From Coix lacryma-jobi var. lacryma-jobi (lineage: Eukaryota > Streptophyta > Magnoliopsida > Poales > Poaceae): a DNA stretch of 64,000 nt. The stretch covers positions 23,197,000-23,260,999 of the forward strand of contig CM019828.1 in the NCBI GenBank assembly GCA_009763385.1, given 5' to 3'. The notes beneath the pieces are model-generated. The model was not told the DNA's origin. It saw only the letters and a list, made by a program, of their open reading frames with translations, and made no database searches. This document shows, in pieces, positions 34,150-43,593 of this stretch. Position numbers and translations under genes: made by a program. Position 1 is the stretch's first letter; each line of letters opens with the position of its first letter.

Positions 34150-35150
34150 AGCGACCTCGTCACTTTCCTCAAAGAAAACTCTGACACCTTCGCCTGGTCC
34201 GCGGAGGACTTAAGAGGAGTGAACAGAACCCTGATAGAGCACAGCCTAAACATCAAGCCGGGCTACCGCCCGGTCAAACAAAAGCTTCGCAAAATGTCAG
34301 AAGAAAGGAAAGAGGCAGCGAGGGCTAAGGTAAAAAGACTTTTGGATGCAGGCGTCATCCGCCCAGTCAAGTACCCAACATGGCTCTCAAACGTGGTACT
34401 AGTACAGAAAAAGAACAAGAAATGGCGAATGTGCGTAGACTTCACGTGTCTGAACAAGGCTTGCCCGAAGGATGATTTCCCCCTCCCCAACATATGCACC
34501 TTGGTTGACAGAGCAGCCGGCTGCCAAATGCTATCTCTACTCGACTGCTTTTCGGGATACCACCAGATTTGGATGAATGAAGAAGACGAGGAGAAAACAA
34601 GCTTCGTCACACCTTCGGGAACTTTTTGTTTTCGGAGAATGGCAGAAGGCCTAAGAAACGCGGGTTCAACCTTCGCTCGTATGACATCCGAGGTCTTCAA
34701 AGATGAACACTCCGTCTCCGCCTATGTTGATGACCTGGTCGTCCAAAGTGAGTTAAAAGAAAACCACATTTCAGACCTATCGAGAGTGTTCAGCAACCTC
34801 CGGTGCGCTGGATTAAAGCTGAACCCCGAAAAATGTGTTTTCGGAGTAAGTGAAGGAAAACTGCTGGGTTGTATCGTCTCTGCAAGGGGAATTGAAGCTA
34901 ACCCCGACAAGATTGACGCTATCATCAACATGGAACCCCCGACAACCAAAAAAGCAGCCCAACGCTTATCAGGCCGACTAGCAGCTCTCAGCAGATTCAT
35001 TTCCAGATCAGCTGAGCGAGGGTTACCTTTCTTCAAAACTTTGAGAAGCACCGCACCATTCAACTGGGGACCCCGGCAGCAAAAAGCCTTCGAAGACTTG
35101 AAGAAGTATCTCACAAGCTTGACTGTTTTAACCACCCAAGCAAAGGGGAC
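34150..35150 (+). pseudogene. Tat reverse transcriptase
   Basis: Open frame with the gypsy RT blocks in order: GVIRPVKYPTWLSNVVLVQKK, MCVDFTCLNKACPKDDFPLP, LLDCFSGYHQIWM, TSFVTPSGTFCF and the YVDD catalytic box (near 34720), then LKLNPEKCVFGV and LLGCIVSARGIEANP. The domain itself is unbroken, but a frameshift precedes it and another follows near 35135-35150 on entry to RNase H. The role is copying element RNA into DNA. Confidence 0.9.
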
Positions 35151-36020
35151 TTGTTACTGCTGTACGTCGCAGCCTCGCCTCATGCAGCGAGCGCAGTCTT
35201 AATCAAAGAATTGCACGAGAACAACAAAACCAGGCAAGCCCCAATCTACTACGTATCAGAAACCCTCGAAGGGCCAAAACGAAACTACTCAGAGCTCGAG
35301 AAGATAGCGTACGCAGTAGTCATGGCATCAAGAAAGCTCAAGCACTATTTTCAAGCATACGAAATCCACGTACCCTCGGCTTTTCCCCTCGAGAATATTT
35401 TCAAAAACAACGAGGCAGTCGGAAGAATAGCAAAATGGGCAGTTGAACTCAACAGCTACGCCCTAACCTTCGTCGGTCGAACAGCAATCAAATCCTAGGC
35501 ACTAGCAGATTTTATAGCAGAATGGACCCCAGACCCCCGCAAAGATGAACCTCACCAAGACCCATTTTGGACTGTGTATGTTGACGGAGCCTAGGGTGCA
35601 ACTGGCGCAGGGGCCTCGGCCATTCTAGTTTCGCCATCCGGATCTAAGCTAAGATACGCAAGAAGACTTGACTTCAAATGTACAAACAACTCCGCATAAT
35701 ACGAAGCTGTGATACTCGCTCTCTCAAGGCTTCGGTCACTGTCAGTCCGAAGGGCAGTCATCTACACAGACTCACAGGTCATCGCGGGGCACATTGAGAA
35801 AAATTACAAGGCCAGAGATCCAGAGCTGCAAAAGTACTTTCAACATGTCCGAAGGTTAGAGTCCTTTTTCCTCGGCATGTCAGTAAAGGCAATACCAAGG
35901 TCAGAAAATAGCGAAGCAGACTGCATAGCTAAAGCAGCAGCACAACAATTACACCTACCGCCCGATGTTTTCCGCGAAGTTGCGACCCAATCAGCTTTCG
36001 AAACCTCCGAAAAGAACGCC
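35151..36020 (+). pseudogene. Tat RNase H followed by second (additional) RNase H
   Basis: The first domain reads LYVAASPHAASAVLI, PIYYVSETLEG, NYSELEKIAYAVV. After TAG (35496-35498) the same frame continues into a second RNase H: TVYVDGA, then TAG at 35592, AILVSPSG, then TAA at 35697, YEAVILALSRLRSL, YTDSQVIAGHI, SEADCIAKAA. D-E-D catalytic residues of the second domain are visible. Two consecutive RNase H domains identify the Tat lineage. All three stops are single-base changes from sense codons. Confidence 0.85.
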
Positions 36021-37271
36021 AAGTTGATCAATGCAATCCAGAGTGAGGACTGGAGGGCACCTATCATAGCCTACATCAAGGGGCTCCACGAACCAAACTC
36101 CAAAGAAGAAGAAAACAGGCTAAAACAAAGAGCACGAGGGTATAAGATTGTAGACAACATTCTGTACAAAGCTTCAGTAACCTCGCCCTGGCTCAAATGC
36201 GTCCCGCAGTCCGAAGGAAACGACATTCTTAAGCTTATCCATGAAGGCATTTGTGATTCACACAACAGCCCAAGGGCATTAGTTGGAAAAGCCTTCCGGC
36301 AAGGTTTCTACTGGTCAACGGCCCTAAAGGATGCAGAAAACATCGTCAAACAATGCGAAGGTTGCCAACTAACAGCAAAAAACCAAAACGCCCCAGGGGC
36401 TCCTACGACGCTTATATGCCCAACATGGCCTCTGCAAAGGTGGGCAATGGACCTCGTGGGCCCACTACCGACAGCTCCAGGAAACCTTCGCTACACGGTG
36501 GTAGCCGTGGAACACTTTACAAAGTGGATTGAAACAAGACCATTGTCTTCCATCACCTCCCTCGCAGTGAAAAAGTTTTTCTGGCAACAAATAGTTTGTC
36601 GATTCGGTGTCCCCAAACATCTCACCGTCGATAATGGCACCCAGTTTGACTGCGAAGTTTTCAAAGAATTCTGCGCACAAATTGGTACAATCTTATGCTT
36701 TGCTTCAGTTCGGCACCCTCAATCCAACGGCTTAGTTGAAAGAGCTAATGCAACAATTTTCCAAGCCATATCCAAGAAATTGCAAGGCAGGCCTAAGGGA
36801 AAATGGGCGGAAGAGCTAACCTCGTTCACTTGGTCTCACAACACCTCGGAGTGCAGGGCAACCAAATTCACACCTTTCAAGCTCCTGTTTGGGGAAGAGG
36901 CTGTGCTACCAGAAGAACTGAAGCATGAATCACCGAGAACAACCCTCGAACCAATAGGAAAAAGCCAGCTGCTCGACAAAGACTTACTCGAAGAAGCAAG
37001 ATGCAACGCAGTGCACAACCTTCGCAAGTATCAAGAAGAAACCAAAAAATGGAGAGATAAAAAGGTCAGAATCAAAGACTTGCAGAAGGGTGACCTCGTC
37101 CTCATCCGGAAACAAAACGCCGACATGGCGGGGAAGTTCCAGCCAAAGTGGACCGGTCCATACCTGATATCAGAATGCAATCGCCCTGGCTCTTTCCACC
37201 TCTCTGACAGCGAGGGAAACATCCTGCCTCATACCTGGAATATCGACGACCTTCGCAAATACTACCCTTAG
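36021..37271 (+). pseudogene. Tat integrase
   Basis: In the same open frame as the second RNase H. It contains the HHCC zinc domain (LIHEGICDSH, CEGCQL) and the core triad D-D-E in WAMDLVGPLP, TVDNGTQF and SNGLVERAN. The C-terminal part (LVLIRKQNADMAGKFQPKW, TGPYLI) resembles the GPY/F motif, and there is no chromodomain. It ends at TAG 37269. The domain is itself unbroken although the polyprotein upstream is not. Confidence 0.9.
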
Positions 37272-37560
37272 CGGAGCCTTAGCGAGCCCTCGCATTATGT
37301 AATCTGTTGTTTCTTCCAACTTCTATGAATGTAACAAACAAAAGGAGCTGCACTCTTTTTCCTTACGAAGGGGCGTAAGGTTTTTTAACGAGGCAGTATC
37401 CAAACCCTTAATACAGGCTAGAACCCCCCAAAAAAAAAGTAAAATCTCCAAGTTATTACTTTTACTAGCAAACATCAAAAAAGCACTTCTTTTTCAAAGA
37501 GCGCTACAATCGATGGAAACCCACTAAGATTGCTTCGAAAAACAACCTTTTTTCTTTTCA
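37272..37560. other. Spacer after Tat pol
   Basis: Untranslated sequence. No gene. Confidence 0.5.
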
Positions 37561-38336
37561 AAGCAAACTTCACCTCCACCAAAGATAAGGGGAGGCGCGA
37601 AGTCCAAAAAAGTCAAGCACCTTGGCAAAAACGACAGGGGCTCGCACAAAGCAAACTTCACCTCCACCTAAGATAAGGGGAGGCGCGAAGTCCAAAAAAG
37701 TCGAGCACCCTGGCAAAAATGACAGGGGCTCGCAAAAAGCAAACTTCACCTCCACCAAAGATAAGGGGAGGCGCGAAGTCCAAAAAAGTCGAGCACCCTG
37801 GCAAAAACGACAGGGGCTCTCACAAAGCAAACTTCACCTCCACCTAAGATAAGGGGAGGCGCGAAGTCCAAAAAAGTCGAGCACCCTAGCAAAAACGACA
37901 GGGGCTCGCAAAAAGCAAGATTCACCTTCACCAAAGATAAGGGGACGCGCGAAGTCCAAAAAAGTCGAGCACCCTGGCAAAAACGACAGGGGCTCGCAAA
38001 AAGCAAAACTTCACCTCCACCAAAGGGGAGGCGTGAAGTCCCAAAAAGTCGAGCACCCTCGCAAACACACCAGAGGCTCGCAAAAAGCAAACTTCACCTC
38101 CACCAAAGGGGAGGCGCGAAGTCCAAAAAAGTCGAGCACCCTCGCAAACACGCCAGGGGCTCGCAAAAAGCAAACTTCACCTCCACCAAAGGGGAGGCGC
38201 GAAGTCCCAAAAAGTCGAGCACCCTCACAAAACACGCCAGGGGCTCGCAAGAAGCAAAACTTCACCGCCACCTAAGATAGGGGGAGGCGCGAAGCCCAAA
38301 TAAGTCGAACACCCTCGCAAAACACGAGCCTCGCTA
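37561..38336. repeat. 88 bp tandem array in the Tat 3' region
   Basis: Nine units start near 37561, 37649, 37737, 37825, 37913, 38001, 38085, 38168 and 38252. The first five intervals after each start are exactly 88 bp, the last ones 83-84 bp. Each contains AAGCAAACTTCACCTCCACC, GGGGAGGCGCGAAGTC and AAAAGTCGAGCACCCT. Open frames across it on both strands are artefacts of the repeat. Confidence 0.93.
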
Positions 38337-38790
38337 AAAAGAAAGGGGGCGTCGCTGTTTTTTACAAAACAGCTGTCTAATGAGACGCGAGCCTCGCTAA
38401 AAAGAAAGGGGGTGTCGCTGTTTTTTACAAAACAGTTGTCTATTGAAACGCGAGCCTCGCTAAAAAGAAAGGGGGCGTCGCTGTTTTTTACAAAACAGCT
38501 GTCTATTGAAACGCGAGCCTCGCTAAAAAGAAAGGGGGCGTCGCTGTTTTTTACAAAACAGCTGTCTAATGAGACGCGAGCCTCGCTAAAAAGAAAGGGA
38601 GGCGTCGCTGTTTTTTACAAAACAGCTGTCTATTGAGACGCGAGCCCCGCTAAAAAGAAAGGGGGCGTCGCTGTTTTTTACCGAACTTCCCAGTCCAACG
38701 AAACGCGAGCCTCGCCAAAAAGAAAGGGGGCGTCGCTGTTTTTTACTAAAACATCTGTCTAATGAAACGCGAGCCTCGCTAATCCGCTTT
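38326..38790. repeat. 63 bp tandem array with a perfect hairpin in most units
   Basis: Unit starts near 38326, 38389, 38452, 38515, 38578, 38642, 38707 and 38771 (63-65 bp apart). The core is GAGCCTCGCTAAAAAGAAAG then GGGGCGTCGCTG. Most units contain GCTGTTTT-TTAC-AAAACAGC, an 8 bp stem with a 4-base loop. Confidence 0.93.
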
Positions 38791-38962
38791 CTGAACTAAA
38801 CATTGCATACAACAAAACAATGCAGTGCAGGGCAGCCAGCGAGCCTTGTCAATATCCGATAACGAGTAAGAAATCGTAGCGACATAAAACCAACATTCAG
38901 TGTTCCCGTTCATTTACAAAATAGCTTCACAACGACAAACAAATCATGAAAAATTACAAAAA

Positions 38963-39514
38963 TTACAAGGAACCCTCGCTCCCTTCAATTAACACCAAAT
39001 CACCAGAACCCTCACTACCTTCCTCAAACTCTGGCCCCACCGCAACAATGGGTCCCCACAACAAAGGAGCTGCCGGAACAATTGGCAGCTCCCCAGACAA
39101 AACCCTAGCCCGATACATGTATGTACGACCTACATCATTGACCTCCGAAGGTTCCTCCTTTGGAACCACTAACGATCCATCCGAACCTAAATCTAGTTCG
39201 GTTCGCCCAAACAAGTACTCCAAGGCTGTTTTCTCATCAATATCATCATCAATCCCAACTTGCGAGGACGAAGAAGCACTAAATAAATACCGGGTGGCCT
39301 GCCGGTCAGTGAAGTCCGCCTCGCGCCAAAAACGGCTCGACCTGCTATTTTTTAAATCGTACCTTCGCACCTTCGACTACCAAAAACGCTCGAAGGTCAG
39401 TAAGGGATGTTTCAGCTTAGCACAAGCCCAAGATTCGCCAGTTACAAAAATATCTTGATAATTTAGTGTCAAGGGCGTCACATCAAATACGTCTAGCACG
39501 GTTCCGTCAGGAAC
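38963..39514 (-). pseudogene. Tat antisense gene, last exon
   Basis: Follows an acceptor (TTTGATGTAAATGCAG) and starts in phase 0 (VPDGTVLDVFDVTPLTLN). One in-frame TAG lies near 39375-39377; the same frame continues (RRYDLKNSRSSRFW, then acidic DDDIDEKTALEYLFGR and EFEEGSEGSG) to a stop at 38963. 184 codons including the two stops. No known domain. Confidence 0.6.
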
Positions 39515-39619
39515 CTGCATTTACATCAAATAAAGGAAAGTGTCTCAGCGTCAAGTCTTTACAGCGACCACAACTTTTACAAAATGGCTACCTCGCCCCA
39601 ACAATCCCAAAGTTCACAC

Positions 39620-39934
39620 CTGTCTAGTTTCCCCATGCCCATCAGCCGCAGCTTCGTCATCGACAGCTTCTAAACCTTCACCATGGGCAGCACCCGAGGC
39701 TTCAGCAGGCGCCGTCTCCATCGTCGCCTCTTCTGCAGTAGCTTTGACGGTAGTAGCAGACCTCTCTTCCGCTACTATTTTTTCCACGGCGGTCTCATCA
39801 GCGCTCGGGACGTCTCCAGTCAAGGCTTCGGTTTCGGCAAGCGAAACCCTCGCAGCGCTAGGCTCAGGGAAAGCTTCGGAGCTGCCTCCTGCATCAACTG
39901 CGGCCGACGGCGAGGGCACTGCTTCTCTCCAAGC
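39620..39934 (-). CDS. Tat antisense gene, middle exon
   Basis: 105 codons, bounded by a CTGCAG acceptor and a CAG|GTGTGA donor, both in phase 0. The translation is Ala/Glu/Ser-rich (AWREAVPSPSAAVDAGG, then EETAVEKIVAEE-type acidic sequence). Flanked by introns of 100 bp (39935-40034) and 105 bp (39515-39619). Confidence 0.6.
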
Positions 39935-40034
39935 CTGCAGACACAAAACAGAGGCAAACCACCCACAAATTCAGTACTAACTCCTTAAAACATCAAAACA
40001 TAACCAAAAACTACGCTTCTCCAATAGTACTAAC

Positions 40035-40835
40035 CTGGCGAGTAGCTTCGGCGGCTTCCTCGAACGCAAGGGATCGGCCCCCACCGAAAATCCAGAACCT
40101 ACGAAGCAAATGTATCGCACAGTTTCGGACCTCCGAATCATTGACCTCCATCTGGCGCACCTCATCAACCGTCGGAAATACATGGTTGGGCTTCTTAACC
40201 TTTCGAAGGTGCTCACAGTCCGCCTGTCGAAGGGTCCCAGCCATGGCCAAGGCTCCGGCATAACAGCCAAAATCGGTCGCGTTCTCAACTAGCGAGCTGA
40301 AGACATCAAGCTCATTAGCAAGCCAACCCTCGAACGCCTCTGCATTAGTAACAGGCAGCGGCTCCCCAACAGAACCGCCAGCCTCGGTCAAGCAGCAATC
40401 GAGTTTATGTTTAATCTTCTCCATACTCATCCGCCATGATTTATTCAAATCGTCAAGCCAACCCTCGGCAGCCGCCAGAGCCTTATCCTTCTCTTTGCCC
40501 GCCGCAATCAGATCCGCATTACGCTTTGCCAGCCCTACCGCCTCTTCTCGGGCCTTGACGGCTCTCTCCGAAGCATTCTTCAATTCGATCTCCTTGTTAT
40601 CCAAGCTTCGGCTGAGCCTGGCATTCTCTCTCTCAAGCTCAGAGATTTGGCCACTCATAAATTCCATATCAGAGCCAACTTTATGCCTGGCCGCGCGATT
40701 CAGGAGCATCAGCTCCGCCAATTTGACATCCACATCGTCAAATGTATCCCCAATAGGTTGGTCAGCAAGACGAACCTCAGCCTCCGGCACACAAATACGA
40801 CCGAAGATACGGCCTAAAAACGCCTTTCCCCCGGG
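40035..40835 (-). CDS. Tat antisense gene, coiled-coil exon
   Basis: Open frame entered by a one-base shift (or an unrecognised intron) near 40835. It encodes a long coiled coil (about KLAELMLLNRAARHK, QISELERENARLSRSLDNKE, ELKNASERAVKAREEA), then a folded-looking part (FEGWLANELDVFSSLVENA, DFGCYAGALAMAGTLR, HVFPTVDEVRQMEV). It ends ATRQ at a CAG|GTTAGTAC donor (40035/40034). The same arrangement, an N-terminal domain followed by a coiled coil, is seen in antisense proteins of Tat elements as I recall them. Confidence 0.65.
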
Positions 40836-42568
40836 CCACACTGCAGGTGACAATCCCAAAGGTCCGGGCTTGTGAATAGCTCAGTCGCCGGATCGCAGAC
40901 ACCAAGCTTCTTAGCGAACTCCGGAAGACTCGACCGGCTAGCCTCGCCATACGGTCTCTTCCCCGGGTTTCGCTCAGATTCAAGTTCGCCGGAAAACTCG
41001 AAACCATTGACCCACAAAGGCAATCCAGCAAACGAGGGAATCGACCCTCGCGGAGGACTCGGCTCCGAGTCCCGAATTATGTTGTCAATGCTCCGGTCAG
41101 CCGGAGCGCCACCACCGGACGGGACAATCTTCTTCCCACGGTCGCCTTCAATGCTCACAACCTCATCAGAACCACCCTCGCTGCTTCAAGTCTCACTGTC
41201 TTCAACAGATGTGTCCTCTTCCGTTCCCCCCTCCTTTTTCTCCTCTTTCTCCTCCTCCACCTCATCGTCATCAGAGTCACCCTCGTCGTCCGAGATCTTA
41301 ATTAAAGCACCGATCCCCCCAATTCGGGGCACCCGCCCTACAACCCTACCGACACCTCGACCAGAAGTAACAATGGCCGAGGGGGAAGAGGTGCCACCAG
41401 GACCCGAAACAACTGCGACCTTCATCACAAGTGTCTTCACTCGACCACCAGCACCACCACGGCCTCGACCACGGCCTCTCTTCGGCCGAGACACGATCTC
41501 TCTCTCTTCCGAAGCTTTACGCTTCCTCTTCTTCGGCGCATCGTCGCTCGAAGGAGCTGGCCAGTCTGCATACTGGATCCCAAGAGTGTCAAACAGTCTG
41601 TTGACCCGACCTCCGCTACCCACCGAGCTATGGATCGCCTTAACCTCTAGCTTGGACAGCTTCCCAACAAGTTCCTCCGTCCACTGCTGAACTCTCTTGT
41701 AGACGGCCTCGACCCCATCTTCGTGCGAGGGAAACCTCTTAAGAGTCTTCTCCCAAACCTTGTCCAGATCCAGATTCGGCCTCTTCAAACCCCTACCTTC
41801 GTACTTGGGGTCACTCTCTACCTTGAACCATGCCTGCCTCCGGCCGAGAGGCCAAATCTTGGCACAACAGTACTCCTCCACTAAATCACGTGCACACAAA
41901 GAGCGTGCAACGACTCTCAGGCAGTCAACAGCAGCGTGAGCCTCGACGCTCATCCTAGCTTCGGCGCTTACATCCCCAAGCAACAGAAGCTCACCGCAAA
42001 GCTCGGCGTTATCACTGAGTTTGTAATAAAACCAAAACTCCTGCCACCCGCTGCTCCACTTGTTCTTCTGCGCCTGCACCGGCAGCTCCGCGCCGGCGCG
42101 ATGACAGAAAGTGTACATCGCGAACTGACCAAGACTGGCTCTGCCTTCGCCGTCCGTAAACTTGCGAGGTTGCATATGAACCCGATGAGTGCGAACAAAC
42201 CCCTCGACATGAGGGACAATCCCCTGAGATCGGCAGGCCCAGACATAAACTGACATCTTCGTGAAGCAAGAAGGTGTAAGCTGGTGGAAGCGCAAATTAA
42301 ACCTTCGCAGAACCGAAGTCACGAAGGAGTCAGCTGGGAAGCGAAGACCAGCTGAAAAGAACTCCTCAAACACAACAACCTCATCTGCGTCCGGCCCCGG
42401 CACTGTCTCCCCAGCACTAGTCCTCGCCTTGCCTTCCTCGATCCAACCCCATCTGACATAAGATGCAATCTCAGTGGCACAAACCCAGCTGAGACCGAAC
42501 TCAAAGGTAATCCCCTCATCTGTGACAGTGGGAGAAACAGCACGAGCAGTCTGCTTCAACCTGGCCAT
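40836..42568 (-). pseudogene. Tat antisense gene, first exon (putative gypsy-type transposon domain; H3-like N-terminus)
   Basis: The ATG at 42568 has a good context (A/G at -3, G at +4) and opens 460 codons. The N-terminus MARLKQTARAVSPTV nearly copies the histone H3 tail. Next is a domain resembling the Pfam family 'putative gypsy type transposon' (LRFPADSFVTSVLRRFNLRF, SVYVWACRSQGIVPHVEGFV, WFYYKL). Then comes a basic stretch (KKRKRKASEER, RPKRGRGRGRGG) that looks like a nuclear signal, and an acidic tail. TGA at 41186-41188 (fits CGA to TGA) interrupts, but the same frame stays open to about 40836. A TATA box lies 148 bp upstream. The gene runs against the rest of the element. Function unknown. 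Confidence 0.75.
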
Positions 42569-42715
42569 CTCTTTAGCTCCTGACACTATCGAACAACGAA
42601 TGCCCGTCTCAACCCTCGCACACAAGCTAAAACAAACCTTCGCTACAAGCAAATCGCAACAGCAGGATGGCTATAGCAGAGGAGGGCGCAATCCAAGCTC
42701 CTCACCCACCCCTTT

Positions 42716-42723
42716 TATTTATA
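42716..42723 (-). promoter_or_regulatory. TATA box of the Tat antisense gene
   Basis: TATAAATA on the minus strand, 148 bp before the ATG at 42568 and about 220 bp from the 3' LTR. Spacing suits a transcript with a roughly 120-base leader. Confidence 0.55.
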
Positions 42724-42944
42724 GACCGAGTGGCGGAATGCCCCACCCGATAACACCGTCATGAAAACCAAAAAAGCCATGACACAAAAAACGAGACGGA
42801 CTCCTATAGTTCAAAAAACAATACTACGGCCCGACCCAAAAGCAGCCGCGAGCGTCGCTGCCGAGGGTCCCGTCTTTTTTCCTGTTGAAAGGCGCTGCTT
42901 GGGCCTAAACACTGTTCTTTAGATCCAAGACAACGAGGGGCTAC

Positions 42945-43588
42945 TGTTGGGGGAAGGGACCCTCGTCAGAGGCGCCACACTGGCTAGCTCAGCAAAACGG
43001 CCCGCGCACCTTCGCCGCATACCCCCCTCCTCCGTCCTGCTAAGTCCCTCAGGTCACTGACCAAACCTCCGCTATACTGACCAGGCCTTCGGAAGTGTTC
43101 AGGAACCTTTTTGCAGGAAAGGGTCGTGAAGGACGCTGGGAGCGACCCTCGCGCATCCCGCGTACCTTCGCCGAGAGGTCCAGACCCAACCGGTGGCGAA
43201 GGACCTCAAACTCTCCGACCGGGCGGATACCTCCGCAAGACGAAGGTCGCCCGTCGTTTTTCCGTCCGGGGGAGCTTGGACCGAGCGGCGGCGGGCGCAG
43301 GGAAGGCAGGCTAGGGTTTCGGCTCCGGCTGTGTTTGCACGAGTTTGCCCTTCTGTATGAGTAGCGCAGAGGAATCTTTCTTGTACCCTACTGTAATTTG
43401 GCTGGCACCCCTTGGTATCTCCTATAAATACCGGGGGGTGAACAGTGTATGGACACGAATCTTTTTGGGGAACAGAGCCATAACAACTTCATCCTCGTTT
43501 CCTTAACCTTCGCTATCGCTTCCGACGCTTGGTCACCTTCGCCACTCCCTTGCGCAAGCGCGGAGGTGGGGCAAGCGTTTCTCCAACA
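42945..43588 (+). repeat. 3' LTR of the Tat element
   Basis: 644 bp partner of 21122-21764. TATAAATA at 43423-43430. A short purine run (CGAGGGGC) precedes it as polypurine tract. Confidence 0.93.
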
Positions 43589-43593
43589 ATGTG

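Larger units (their letters stand above)
21122..43588 (+). mobile_element. Tat-lineage Ty3/gypsy LTR retrotransposon with antisense genes
   Basis: LTRs are at 21122-21764 and 42945-43588 (TGTTGGGGGAAGG to CTCCAACA), differing at a few percent of sites. Target duplication AGGTG (21117-21121) and ATGTG (43589-43593) with one change; joining the flanks restores the copia-2 LTR sequence. The order is primer site, gag-protease, reverse transcriptase, RNase H, a second RNase H, integrase, two tandem-repeat arrays, and an antisense gene. The second RNase H, the absence of a chromodomain and the antisense gene after pol are marks of the Tat/Retand group. Pol has at least three frameshifts and five stops, so the element cannot move alone. 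Copia-1 is inserted into its gag. Confidence 0.93.

Noticed and set aside
37570..38275. Several overlapping ORFs on both strands with repeated peptides
   Set aside because: They follow the 88 bp tandem repeat; 88 is not a multiple of three, so the reading wanders through frames.
37561..38790. Possible CRISPR array
   Set aside because: Whole units are repeated without unique spacers, in a plant retrotransposon.
40815..40845. A third intron in the antisense gene using the CACCTGCAG acceptor
   Set aside because: No matching donor with a sensible phase was found; a one-base frameshift is the simpler explanation.
41936..42764. Plus-strand ORFs over the antisense Tat gene
   Set aside because: Shadows of the minus-strand coding exon; no domain.
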